Origin: Solimicrobium sp043758755
GTDB lineage: Bacteria; Pseudomonadota; Gammaproteobacteria; Burkholderiales; Burkholderiaceae_D
Direction: 5' to 3'
Assembly: GCA_043758755.1 (NCBI GenBank)
Contig: JAYVMW010000028.1
Coordinates: 62,001 to 126,000 of the forward strand
Length of the DNA stretch: 64,000 nt
The notes under the pieces were generated by a model, which had not been told where the DNA came from, searched no databases, and worked only from the letters and a program-made list of their open reading frames with translations. This document shows, in pieces, positions 43,036-52,324 of the stretch (the stretch's first letter is position 1; each line of letters starts with the position of its first letter). The position numbers and the translations under genes were made by a program.

Positions 43036-45366
43036 ATGCAAAATCTACTCCACAACCTCAATACCGAACAATACAGCGCCGTAACACTGCCGGCCGAATC
43101 AGCCCTGATTCTGGCCGGTGCCGGCTCAGGCAAGACCCGGGTGCTGACCACCCGTATCGCCTGGCTGATCCAGACCGGACAACTTTCCCCGGGTGCTCTC
43201 ATGGCGGTGACCTTTACCAATAAGGCTGCCAAGGAAATGCAGGCGCGCCTGTCAGCGATGTTACCGATTAATACCCGCAGTATGTGGATCGGCACTTTTC
43301 ACGGTCTGTGCAACCGCTTGCTGCGTGCCCACTATAAAGATGCCAGCCTGCCGCAGACCTTCCAGATTCTGGACAGCTCCGATCAGCTGGCCATGGTCAA
43401 ACGGATTCTGAAAGCGCAGCAGATCGATGACGACAAATACCCGGCCCGGTCTGCCGTGTACTTCATCAACAGTGCCAAGGAGCAGGGATTGCGCGCTGCC
43501 AAGGTGAATACGTTTGACCCGGCCAGCCGCCAGTTTGCCGAAATCTACGCCATTTACGAACAGCAGTGCCAGCGCGACGGCGTGGTCGATTTTGCCGAAC
43601 TGCTGCTGCGCACCGTCGAACTGCTCAGCGCCAACCAGCCGCTGCGCGAACATTATCAGCAACGCTTCAAACACATCCTGGTCGACGAGTTTCAGGATAC
43701 CAATGACCTGCAGTACCGCTGGATCAAACTCATGGCCGGGTCCAGTGCTGCGGTTCTGGCTGTGGGTGATGATGATCAGAGCATTTACGCGTTTCGCGGT
43801 GCCAATGTCGGCAACATGGCTTCCTTCGAACGTGAATTTCATGTCAAGCACCGCATTAAGCTGGAACAGAATTACCGCTCGCACGGCCACATACTTGATG
43901 CGGCCAATGCACTGATTTCCAACAACGTCGAGCGACTCGGCAAAAATCTGCGCACTGATGCCGGCCAGGGCGAGCTGATCCGCATCCAGGAAGCGCCCGG
44001 CGACACCCAGGAAGCGCAATGGCTGGTCAAGCAAATCCGCGAACTGACCCGGGCCGGCATGGCCAGCAGCGAGATCGCCATCCTGTACCGCTCCAATGCG
44101 CAGTCGCGCGTCATCGAGCATGCGTTGTTTTCAGCCGGAATGCCGTACCGTGTTTATGGCGGCCAGCGCTTTTTTGAACGCGCCGAAATCAAGCACGCCA
44201 TCGCTTATCTGCAGTTGATGGACAACCCCCACAACGATTCGGCATTCTTGCGCGTCATGAACTTTCCGACCCGTGGCATCGGCGCCAAGGGTCAGGAAAC
44301 GCTGCAGGATACCGCCACAGCGCACGGCATTTCCCTGTATGCAGCCGTGCCACATCTGGCGGGCAAGGCCGGTTCCACCCTGGGCGCGTTTGTCAAACTG
44401 ATCGAAGCAGCACGGTTTGAAACCCAGTTGATGCCATTGCCGGAACTGGTGCAGCGCACGCTGGAAATGAGTACGCTGTTCCAGCACTACCAAAATGAAA
44501 AAGAAGGTGCCGACCGGATCGAAAATCTGGAACAGCTCGTGTCGGCTGCCGCGCTGTTCATTCAGGAAGAAGGCTTCGAAGCACATGCTCCTGCCCTGCT
44601 CGGCCCGGCCAACTCCGGCCGCACCGTGCTGACCCAAAACGATGGCACCCAGATTATTGATGCCGATGCCGCGCTGCATACCCTGATGTCGCCGCTGTCG
44701 GCCTTTTTAGCGCACGCCTCACTGGAAGCCGGTGACAATCAGGCTCAGGCCGGACAGGATGCGCTGCAGCTGATGACGGTACATTCAGCCAAGGGCCTGG
44801 AATTTGATGCCGTCTTCATCACTGGCATGGAAGAGGGTCTGTTTCCGCATGAAAACAGTGCCAAAGAAACCGGTGGCCTTGAAGAAGAACGACGCCTGAT
44901 GTACGTGGCAATCACGCGCGCCAGACAACGCCTGTTTATCAGTTTTGCGCAAACCCGCATGCTGCACGGTCAGGTCCGCTACAACACCAAATCACGTTTC
45001 ATCGAAGAATTGCCGGAAGAAAACGTAAAGTGGCTGTCCGCGCAAAATCAGCGCAACTGGTTCGCTACACCGAATACACCCAAGTCGGCCTGGGACAGCG
45101 ACGGCAGCTTCAGTGAAAAACAGAGTTTTCAGCCGCGTTATCAATCCAGCCCCAACAAGTCTGTCAACCTGCCGCACAACATCATCCCGGTCAACGAAAA
45201 CGGCTGGCGCGCCGGGCAAAGTGTGCAGCATGCCAAATTCGGCGAAGGCGTCATTATCAAACTGGAAGGCAGTGGCAAAAATTGTCGGGCCCACATTCAA
45301 TTTTACAAACTGGGGCTGAAAGTTTTAGACTTGAGTGTCGCGAAATTAGTGGCCTGTAATGATTGA
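43036..45366 (+). CDS. uvrD: ATP-dependent DNA helicase UvrD (superfamily 1A)
   Basis: 3'-5' DNA helicase of nucleotide excision and mismatch repair. The 776-residue product has motif I AGAGSGKT, Ia VTFTNKAAKEM, II VDEFQDTN, III VGDDDQSIYAFRGA, IV LEQNYRS, V TVHSAKGLEF and VI VAITRARQRL. The C-terminal Tudor-like segment (HAKFGEGVIIKLEG) that binds RNA polymerase is present. Rep or PcrA-type naming is a close alternative. It starts right after the rplY terminator. Confidence 0.94.
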   Translation: MQNLLHNLNTEQYSAVTLPAESALILAGAGSGKTRVLTTRIAWLIQTGQLSPGALMAVTFTNKAAKEMQARLSAMLPINTRSMWIGTFHGLCNRLLRAHYKDASLPQTFQILDSSDQLAMVKRILKAQQIDDDKYPARSAVYFINSAKEQGLRAAKVNTFDPASRQFAEIYAIYEQQCQRDGVVDFAELLLRTVELLSANQPLREHYQQRFKHILVDEFQDTNDLQYRWIKLMAGSSAAVLAVGDDDQSIYAFRGANVGNMASFEREFHVKHRIKLEQNYRSHGHILDAANALISNNVERLGKNLRTDAGQGELIRIQEAPGDTQEAQWLVKQIRELTRAGMASSEIAILYRSNAQSRVIEHALFSAGMPYRVYGGQRFFERAEIKHAIAYLQLMDNPHNDSAFLRVMNFPTRGIGAKGQETLQDTATAHGISLYAAVPHLAGKAGSTLGAFVKLIEAARFETQLMPLPELVQRTLEMSTLFQHYQNEKEGADRIENLEQLVSAAALFIQEEGFEAHAPALLGPANSGRTVLTQNDGTQIIDADAALHTLMSPLSAFLAHASLEAGDNQAQAGQDALQLMTVHSAKGLEFDAVFITGMEEGLFPHENSAKETGGLEEERRLMYVAITRARQRLFISFAQTRMLHGQVRYNTKSRFIEELPEENVKWLSAQNQRNWFATPNTPKSAWDSDGSFSEKQSFQPRYQSSPNKSVNLPHNIIPVNENGWRAGQSVQHAKFGEGVIIKLEGSGKNCRAHIQFYKLGLKVLDLSVAKLVACND

Positions 45367-45490
45367 AATGCATGTGAAAGGCGTGCGATTCGGCGTGCAG
45401 GGCAAGGCGACAAGCACAGCGATAGCCAAGCTATCGCGCGCATTGGCAACGAAGCCATGTGCGTCGAGCGCGCGCAAGGCACATGCATTT
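45366..45490. repeat. 125-bp imperfect palindromic intergenic element
   Basis: The gap between uvrD and the antiporter gene is almost entirely one imperfect palindrome. Outer arms are AAATGCATGTG (45366-45376) and CACATGCATTT (45480-45490, perfect reverse complements); the centre is GCGATAGC-CAA-GCTATCGC (45419-45437). GC-rich sequence with partial complementarity fills the rest. It may be a REP/MITE-like intergenic repeat or an RNA hairpin at the uvrD 3' end. It lacks a U-tract. No second copy is seen in this window. Confidence 0.65.
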
Positions 45491-45521
45491 TAATCGTTAC
45501 AGGTCACTTAAGAGGCTATAA

Positions 45522-46787
45522 ATGGTCATCACTCCTTTTATTCAATACGCTGCAGCTGCCATTTTTGCCATTGCCGTACTGCACACTTTTTTCACCAAAT
45601 TTTTTCAGCACCTGGCCCATACCGATACGAAGCATGCCGGCCTGTGGCACTTACTGGGAGAAGTCGAAGTGGTGTTCGGCTTCTGGTCGCTGATTCTATT
45701 GCTGGTGATTGGCTTTGCAAACAACCAAAAGCAGGCCATCGCCTATCTGGAAGATCAGAATTTTACCGAGGCTCTGTTTGTGTTTGTGATCCTCACCATT
45801 GCCGCAACCAGTCCGATTTTATCTTTCGTTGGCAGTCTGGTGAACCGGATCAATGCCATCCTGCCGGTGCCGGCTATCATTGGTCGCTATTTTTTATGCC
45901 TGTCCTTTATTCCGCTGTTAGGCTCCTTCATTACCGAGCCAGCCGCCATGACCCTGTCTGCCCTGCTGCTGCGTGACGTTTATTTTAATCAGGCAGTTTC
46001 CAACCGTTTCAAATATCTGTCGCTGGCAGTACTGCTGGTCAACATTTCCATCGGTGGCGTTTTGACTCCCTACGCCGCGCCGCCCGTGCTGATGGTGGCA
46101 GAAAAATGGGGTTGGGATCTGACCTTCATGTCTTCGGTATTCGGCTGGAAAGCGGCAGTTGCGGTGGGCATCAATGCCCTGCTGGCAAGTGTTTTTTTCA
46201 AAAACGAGCTGACCAAACTGGCAGTCAATGATCCAAATCAGGCGGCCAGCGCCAGAATGCCGGCATTTCTGATTGTCGTGCATTTACTGTTCCTGATTGC
46301 CACAGTGTGGTTCAGTCACCATCCGGTGGTCTTCATTGGACTGTTCCTGTTTTTCATCGGCTTCACCCACGCGTATCCCGAACATCAAAACAAACTGATG
46401 CTCAAGGAAGGTTTGCTGGTCGGTTTCTTTTTGGGTGGCCTGGTGGTGCTGGGCGGACTGCAGCAGTGGTGGCTGCAACCTTTGATTTACCAGATGCAGG
46501 CCGGAACGCTGTTTTTTGGCGCCATCGGATTAACCGCCCTGACCGACAATGCCGCGCTGACCTATCTGGGTTCACTGGTTGACGGCATCAGCGACACCGC
46601 CAAGTACGCGCTGGTTGCCGGCGCGGTGACCGGCGGTGGCCTGACCGTGATCGCCAACGCGCCCAATCCGGCCGGCTTCGCCATCCTCAAAGACTGTTTT
46701 GACGAGCAGTCGATCAGTCCGCTGTATGTATTTTTGGCGGCGTTAATTCCTACCACCATCGCTGCGCTCTGTTTTTATTTTCTGTAA
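45522..46787 (+). CDS. Putative Na+/H+ antiporter
   Basis: Inner-membrane transporter of 421 residues with about eleven hydrophobic helices. It matches the putative Na+/H+ antiporter family typified by conserved helices with GSFITEPAAMTL, LTPYAAPPVL, GLTALTDNAALTYLGS and ANAPNPAG. These Pro/Asn/Asp-rich helix breaks are typical of ion-transporter superfamily members. No accessory genes. A bidirectional terminator separates it from actP. Confidence 0.82.
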   Translation: MVITPFIQYAAAAIFAIAVLHTFFTKFFQHLAHTDTKHAGLWHLLGEVEVVFGFWSLILLLVIGFANNQKQAIAYLEDQNFTEALFVFVILTIAATSPILSFVGSLVNRINAILPVPAIIGRYFLCLSFIPLLGSFITEPAAMTLSALLLRDVYFNQAVSNRFKYLSLAVLLVNISIGGVLTPYAAPPVLMVAEKWGWDLTFMSSVFGWKAAVAVGINALLASVFFKNELTKLAVNDPNQAASARMPAFLIVVHLLFLIATVWFSHHPVVFIGLFLFFIGFTHAYPEHQNKLMLKEGLLVGFFLGGLVVLGGLQQWWLQPLIYQMQAGTLFFGAIGLTALTDNAALTYLGSLVDGISDTAKYALVAGAVTGGGLTVIANAPNPAGFAILKDCFDEQSISPLYVFLAALIPTTIAALCFYFL

Positions 46788-46803
46788 ATGCCCTGCCTCA
46801 TAA

Positions 46804-46833
46804 AAAAAGCCCAAAATTTCATTTGGGCTTTTT
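46804..46833. terminator. Bidirectional terminator between antiporter and actP
   Basis: Twelve-bp stem AAAAAGCCCAAA (46804-46815) / TTTGGGCTTTTT (46822-46833). T-runs lie on both strands, and it sits between convergent genes. Confidence 0.88.
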
Positions 46834-46853
46834 CATTCAACTGATCAAACTGA

Positions 46854-48596
46854 TCAATGTCCTGATGCACCAAGCGCGCCAATTCCGGTTTCGGAACGTA
46901 CGCGCTGCGCCTCATAACCGTCTCTGTCCAGAGCCGCCTGAGCAGACTTGTCAGTGATCGAGAACAACCAGATACTCACGAATGCCGCCGTCATGGAGAA
47001 CAGAGCCGGCGAAGTGTAAGGGAAGATCGCATCCTTGTTCAACATCACGTCCACCCACACCGACTTGGACAGTATCGTCAGGCCAACGGCTGTTGCCAGT
47101 CCGATGAAACCACCCACTGTCGCGCCGCGTGTGGTGCAATCTTTCCACAGCACAGACATGAACAATACCGGGAAGTTCGCCGAAGCGGCAATCGCAAAAG
47201 CCAGCGACACCATGAAAGCGATGTTCTGCTTTTCAAACACGATACCCAGAATCACGGCCAGTATGCCCAGACCGATGGTAGTAATACGCGACATGCGCAG
47301 CTCGTCTTCACTGGTCGCCTTGCCCTGTTTGAACACGGTGGCATACAGATCATGCGACACCGCCGAAGCTCCCGACAGAGTCAGCCCGGCGACCACAGCC
47401 AGAATGGTGGCAAATGCGACGGCCGAAATAAAGCCCAGGAATATATTGCCGCCAACTGCCTTGGCCAGATGGATCGCCGCCATGTTATTACCACCGAGCA
47501 GCTTGCCGGCAGTACCAAAATCAGGATTGGTACTGACCAGAACAATCGCACCGAAACCGATGATGAAGGTCAGGATGTAAAAGTAGCCGATCCAAGTCGT
47601 GGCCCAAAATACGGATTTGCGTGCTTCCTTGGCACTTGGCACGGTGAAGAAACGCATCAGGATATGTGGCAGACCGGCAGTACCGAACATAAGCGCCATA
47701 CCAAATGAAATCGCTGAAATCGGATCTTTGACAAAGTTACCCGGCCCCATGATAGAAAAACCTTTGCTTGCCGCGAGTGCCTCGGTGCTGACTCCCTTTT
47801 TAACCGCTTCGGCAACGACTTTCGGATCCTGCAAAGCAAGACTGGTCTTGATTTCAACCGCTTTGGCAAACAGCGCTTCCGGACTGAAGTTAAACTCCGC
47901 CATCACCATGTATGCCATGAACGTTGCACCAAACAATAGCAGAGCCGCTTTGATAATCTGTACCCAAGTGGTTGCTGTCATACCGCCGAACAACACATAC
48001 ACCATCATCAATGAACCGACGATAATCACGGCGATGTAATAATCCAGGCCGAACAGCAGTTTGATTAAGGAACCCGCACCCACCATCTGGGCGATCAGGT
48101 AAAACAATACTGTGACCAGCGTGCCGGAGGCAGCAAACACGCGAATCGGCTTTTGTTTAAAACGGTACGCAGCCACATCGGCAAACGTGAAGCGCCCCAG
48201 ATTGCGCAGACGCTCGGCCATCAGGAACGTAATCACAGGCCAGCCGACCAGAAAGCCGACCGAGTAAATCAGACCATCGTAGCCATTGGCATACACTGCG
48301 GCGGAAATCCCCAAAAACGAGGCAGCCGACATGTAGTCGCCGGCAATCGCCAGACCATTCTGAAAACCGGTGATACCGCCACCAGCCGTATAGAAATCAG
48401 CAGCAGATTTGGTGCGATTGGCTGCCCATTTGGTAATGAACAGTGTCATCACGACAAAGGCGGCGAACATTGAAATCGCCACCCAGTTGGTTGGCTGCTT
48501 GACCGTCTGGCCGAGATCAGCTCCGGCCGCCATGACGGACAAAGGCAACAGAGAAATCAAAAACAGAACAACAAATTTAAAATTCGATGATCTCAT
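46854..48596 (-). CDS. actP: Cation/acetate symporter ActP
   Basis: Sodium:solute symporter family transporter that takes up acetate and related short monocarboxylates. The 580-residue product has an N-terminal signal-like segment and about thirteen transmembrane helices; the family features ADFYTAGGGITGFQNGLAIAGD and AGLPHILMRF are clear. The ATG overlaps the yjcH stop by 4 bp. The yjcH-actP pair is typical. Confidence 0.94.
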   Translation of the reverse strand: MRSSNFKFVVLFLISLLPLSVMAAGADLGQTVKQPTNWVAISMFAAFVVMTLFITKWAANRTKSAADFYTAGGGITGFQNGLAIAGDYMSAASFLGISAAVYANGYDGLIYSVGFLVGWPVITFLMAERLRNLGRFTFADVAAYRFKQKPIRVFAASGTLVTVLFYLIAQMVGAGSLIKLLFGLDYYIAVIIVGSLMMVYVLFGGMTATTWVQIIKAALLLFGATFMAYMVMAEFNFSPEALFAKAVEIKTSLALQDPKVVAEAVKKGVSTEALAASKGFSIMGPGNFVKDPISAISFGMALMFGTAGLPHILMRFFTVPSAKEARKSVFWATTWIGYFYILTFIIGFGAIVLVSTNPDFGTAGKLLGGNNMAAIHLAKAVGGNIFLGFISAVAFATILAVVAGLTLSGASAVSHDLYATVFKQGKATSEDELRMSRITTIGLGILAVILGIVFEKQNIAFMVSLAFAIAASANFPVLFMSVLWKDCTTRGATVGGFIGLATAVGLTILSKSVWVDVMLNKDAIFPYTSPALFSMTAAFVSIWLFSITDKSAQAALDRDGYEAQRVRSETGIGALGASGH

Positions 48597-48901
48597 TTAG
48601 ATACCTCCTGTTTTATTTTTGCAGTCAGATCGTCGAATTCGCTGTTGGCGCGACGCACATAAATTCCAGTAATTACCACGGTAAACAAGATGACAAACAA
48701 TCCGACAGGCATGCCTATCGTCATCACGCCCGTTCCCAGTTTGGCGCTGAGTAATTCCTTGTCGAATGCAATTAATAAAATAAAGCCGTAGTACACGACC
48801 ATGACCAGCAGGGTGAACCACCACCCATAGGCGGTACGGGCCTTTAAGAGTTTTTGATAATTGGGGTTAGCCAATATCGTTTTGACGAGCTTATCTTCCA
48901 T
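48593..48901 (-). CDS. yjcH: DUF485 inner-membrane protein YjcH
   Basis: A 102-residue protein with two transmembrane helices (about 25-45 and 60-85) of the DUF485 family, almost always encoded directly ahead of actP and presumed to help it. The start has AGGAGA upstream. The first of a two-gene unit; the 200-bp region before it (48902-49101) holds its promoter, and I see no gene there. Confidence 0.92.
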   Translation of the reverse strand: MEDKLVKTILANPNYQKLLKARTAYGWWFTLLVMVVYYGFILLIAFDKELLSAKLGTGVMTIGMPVGLFVILFTVVITGIYVRRANSEFDDLTAKIKQEVSK

Positions 48902-49101
48902 GCAAAGTCTCCTGTTTATCGTTATTGAATGTTACTTACTGGGGATGTGCGGCCTAACAAAACCATTCTGGCCTAAAGATTATATTGAATATTGCGCCAT
49001 AACAAATTTATTTCGACGAATATTGTCGGATTTAATGTATTTAATATGGAAAGTCGTTAGGAGGACTGCTTTTAGTTCATTTGCCGATGGCAAATGGATA
49101 A

Positions 49102-49932
49102 CTAGGCCGACAGTTGGCGCAGCCGTTTTGGACGGAACACGCTGGCGTCGGCATAAAATTGAAGGTCCTGTTTTTGCCACCAGCCAGGCACGCCAAGTAC
49201 CGGTAACGGTGAAAAAATCCCGGTTCGCAATTCGCAGGCAGACAGTTGCGTTGCCATCTGACTATCCAGAATTGCGGTTTTTCCGCTCGAATCCAGTTGA
49301 TGAAAGTCTGCGTCAACCCAACACACCAGCGTATGGGCAGTAATGGCTTTATAGGGTTGTACCAGTTTTTCCATGATGGCATGGCCAAACAGAACCACTT
49401 CAGCATGGACCATAAATTGTTCGCGCTGCTGTACAAAGACCTCGGTCCACTGATGATGACGCAGCGCAGACACCAGATTATGCCCGGTGTCATTGTCGGT
49501 CACAGCCAGGATGGCGGCGTTTTCATCGAACAGTGTAGCGGCATCGCGAGACGGCCCGCGCGACTTCCCTATGCCCAATCTGGCAATCTGGGCCGCCTGC
49601 AGCGCATTTAACTGAACTTTAACCCGGGCATAAGTCAGCCAGATCAGCGCGTTGAAAAAGTCATGCAGGTTTTCCCGGGTAGGCACGCGCCCGGTCGTAT
49701 TGATGTAGGCCTCGTAAGAAAGTTCTGCCGGCAAGTCCTGCTGTGACACAAACCGGATCGGATGGCCATGCTGATTTTTCAATCCGGCCAGCACGGCACG
49801 CCGATTTAACGCTTCACGCCAGTCGGGCTGTGCAGCGACCTGCATGCCGGTTTCACGCAAGGCGGCCAGCCAGGGTGCGGACCAGTCCACACCTGCATCG
49901 ATTTGACTGGTCTGGCTCAAACAACTTTCCAT
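49102..49932 (-). CDS. DUF3025 protein
   Basis: A 276-residue protein of the DUF3025 family, no known function. Visible family features are NLHDFFNALIWL, LFDENAA, HAEVVLFGHAI and the closing GVPGWW. The acidic-to-His motifs suggest a possible hydrolase, but this is not established. The start overlaps the pyrC end by 16 bp, so the two genes are translationally linked; the association with pyrC is known from betaproteobacteria. Confidence 0.85.
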   Translation of the reverse strand: MESCLSQTSQIDAGVDWSAPWLAALRETGMQVAAQPDWREALNRRAVLAGLKNQHGHPIRFVSQQDLPAELSYEAYINTTGRVPTRENLHDFFNALIWLTYARVKVQLNALQAAQIARLGIGKSRGPSRDAATLFDENAAILAVTDNDTGHNLVSALRHHQWTEVFVQQREQFMVHAEVVLFGHAIMEKLVQPYKAITAHTLVCWVDADFHQLDSSGKTAILDSQMATQLSACELRTGIFSPLPVLGVPGWWQKQDLQFYADASVFRPKRLRQLSA

Positions 49933-50972
49933 TGCAGGGTTTCGCCGGCATTCAGCGGCACGATGGTGGACTGCGCCAGCGGCAGTTCTTCCGGCATAAC
50001 CCAGTCGGTGCGTTGCAGGGTCAATGTTGTCGTGTTAACCGGCAGCTGATAAAACCGTGGCCCGTGCAGACTGGAAAAGCCCTCCAGTTTATCCAGCGCG
50101 CCGACCTGATCAAACGCCTGCGCATACAGTTCCATGGCATGCAGCGCGGTATAACAGCCGGCACAACCGCAAGCCTGTTCCTTGGCGCCTTTGGCATGCG
50201 GTGCAGAATCAGTTCCCAGAAAAAACCGCGGGTTGCCTGAGGTGGCAGCCTGCACCAGAGCCAGCCGGTGCGATTCGCGCTTCAACACCGGCAGACAATA
50301 ATAATGAGGCCGGATTCCACCTTTGAAAATATCGTTGCGGTTATACAGCAAATGGTGGGCGGTAATGGTTGCGGCGATTGGGCCGACGGCTGTGCGCACA
50401 TATTCGGCAGCCTGACTGGTGGTGATATGTTCGAAGACCACTTTGAGTTCCGGCATATCACTGCGCAGCGGCTGTAATACCTGTTCGATAAACGCGGCTT
50501 CACGGTCAAACAGATCAATGGCCGGATCGGTCACTTCACCATGCACCAGAAACGGCATGCCGCATTCCTGCATGACTTCCAGCGTTTTATAGCACAGCCT
50601 TAAATCGGTTACACCGGCATCCGAATTGGTGGTGGCACCGGCCGGATACAGCTTGACCGCATGGACCAGGCCGCTGTCTTTGGCACGCCGGATTTCATCC
50701 GGGCTGGTGTTGTTGGTCAGGTATAAGGTCATCAACGGTTCAAACTGCGTGCCGTCTGGCAGTGCGGCCAGTATCCGTTCGCGGTAAGCCAGTGCCTGTG
50801 CTGTGGTGGTAACCGGCGGTTTTAAATTCGGCATGACGATGGCGCGCGCAAACTGTTTGGCGGTATGCGGCAAGACACTGGCCATGACTGCGTCATCACG
50901 CAGATGCACGTGCCAGTCGTCGGGGCGGGTAATGGTGATCGAATCGGGCCGGGTGGATGTTTGTTGTGACAT
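49917..50972 (-). CDS. pyrC: Dihydroorotase (class II, homodimeric)
   Basis: Zinc enzyme closing the dihydroorotate ring in pyrimidine synthesis. The 351-residue product has DWHVHLRD (metal His pair), KLYPAGATTNSD with the carboxylatable Lys, LVHGEV, EHITT, TAHHLL and GTDSAPH. Length and motifs match E. coli-type PyrC. The 186-bp gap upstream (50973-51158) contains no gene I can support. Confidence 0.96.
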   Translation of the reverse strand: MSQQTSTRPDSITITRPDDWHVHLRDDAVMASVLPHTAKQFARAIVMPNLKPPVTTTAQALAYRERILAALPDGTQFEPLMTLYLTNNTSPDEIRRAKDSGLVHAVKLYPAGATTNSDAGVTDLRLCYKTLEVMQECGMPFLVHGEVTDPAIDLFDREAAFIEQVLQPLRSDMPELKVVFEHITTSQAAEYVRTAVGPIAATITAHHLLYNRNDIFKGGIRPHYYCLPVLKRESHRLALVQAATSGNPRFFLGTDSAPHAKGAKEQACGCAGCYTALHAMELYAQAFDQVGALDKLEGFSSLHGPRFYQLPVNTTTLTLQRTDWVMPEELPLAQSTIVPLNAGETLQWKVV

Positions 50973-51158
50973 GGCGTTGGGCAGGAAGCATGGGAAAACG
51001 CCATTTTAACTCACCGGGGTTGGAATTCTCCAATTTGCTCTGCAGGTCGGACAGATTGAATTGACAATGGTCCGCTTCAATTGAAAGCCTCGGATTTTCC
51101 TGACGCCGGTCGTATAAATTATGTAGGGTCGTTAACCGTGAGCACTCAACTGAAAAAA

Positions 51159-51638
51159 TCACAGCCCAAGTTCACTCAACCCGGGATGATTGTCAGGACG
51201 ACGTCCTTGTGGCCAGTGAAATTTTCGATCCTGTTCGGAAATGGCCAGATCGTTGATGCTGGCAAAGCGTAATTTCATTAAGCCCTGTGCGTCAAACTCC
51301 CAGTTTTCATTTCCATACGAACGAAACCAGTTTCCTGTTGCATCGTGCCATTCATAGGCAAAGCGAACTGCAATTCTATTTCCCTCGAACGCCCACAATT
51401 CCTTAATGAGCCGATATTCACATTCCTGCTCCCATTTACGAGTCAGGAATTGCACGATTTGTTCACGTCCTTGCGGAAATTCTGCGCGGTTGCGCCAGGT
51501 GCTGTCAGTGGTGTAGGCCAGCGATACCCGCGCCGGATCGCGACTGTTCCATCCATCTTCGGCCATTCTGACCTTTTGAATAGCCGTTTCGCGGGTAAAG
51601 GGAGGTAATGGCGGGCGCGCTTCATTGAGTTGGTTCAT
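51159..51638 (-). CDS. DUF1348 / NTF2-like protein
   Basis: A 159-residue small alpha+beta protein of the DUF1348, SnoaL/NTF2-like fold. Clear features are DGWNSRDPARVSLAYT, FPQGREQIVQFL and RFAYEWHDATGNWFRSYGNENWEF. No catalytic site can be assigned. Lone gene; 34 bp before it lies the TMEM175-like gene end. Confidence 0.82.
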   Translation of the reverse strand: MNQLNEARPPLPPFTRETAIQKVRMAEDGWNSRDPARVSLAYTTDSTWRNRAEFPQGREQIVQFLTRKWEQECEYRLIKELWAFEGNRIAVRFAYEWHDATGNWFRSYGNENWEFDAQGLMKLRFASINDLAISEQDRKFHWPQGRRPDNHPGLSELGL

Positions 51639-51672
51639 GGACTTGTTCCTGAAAATTCGTAATCGGATTTTT

Positions 51673-52257
51673 TTATTGCTGCGTTTCTAGTAGTTTGCGC
51701 TCCACGCGTCTGTCAGGAATAAGCCAAATAACGGCCACCAGCGCATAAATGCAACCGGAAATCCAGGCCGATCGGAACGCGCAGGGAATCGCAACAGCGT
51801 ACAACAGCGGGGACAGTTTCCCTTTCCAATCCGAGCCCACAGCCGCTGCCAGAATTGATCCAGGTCCCTGCGTAGCAATAATAGTCCTCTGTAAAATCCA
51901 ATAGGCAATCGCAGACATCAACAGGACAACACCGTAAAGGGCAGTGGGCGCCGCGGCAAAATGGTTCTCGCCCATCCAACCAGTAACAAACGGTGTTAGC
52001 GACAGCCAGAATAACAGATGAGAATTCGCCCACAGGATGCGGCCATTAACGTGATTGACCAGATGCAGCATGTGGTGATGATTATTCCAGTATATCCCGA
52101 CGTAAATGAAACTAAGGACGTAGCTGATGAATATCGGGAACAGCGGAATGAGTGCCGACAGATCCTCGCCACTCGGCACCTTCAATTCCAGGACCATGAT
52201 AGTGATAATGATGGCAAGCACGCCGTCACTGAATGCCTCAAGTCGATTTCTTCCCAT
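51673..52257 (-). CDS. TMEM175/DUF1211 potassium channel-like membrane protein
   Basis: Six-helix inner-membrane protein of 194 residues. The family motif is R-L-E-A-F-S-D-G-V at residues 5-13, followed by LEL and the YWNNHHHML motif. Bacterial TMEM175 proteins form K+ leak channels. The 6-helix, single-repeat length is normal for bacteria. The gene is isolated. Confidence 0.85.
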   Translation of the reverse strand: MGRNRLEAFSDGVLAIIITIMVLELKVPSGEDLSALIPLFPIFISYVLSFIYVGIYWNNHHHMLHLVNHVNGRILWANSHLLFWLSLTPFVTGWMGENHFAAAPTALYGVVLLMSAIAYWILQRTIIATQGPGSILAAAVGSDWKGKLSPLLYAVAIPCAFRSAWISGCIYALVAVIWLIPDRRVERKLLETQQ

Positions 52258-52324
52258 AGGTGTATCCGCCGTGGTTAATAGGGGTATTAATCATTTGGTC
52301 GGTCTCTATACTGACAGCCGACCA

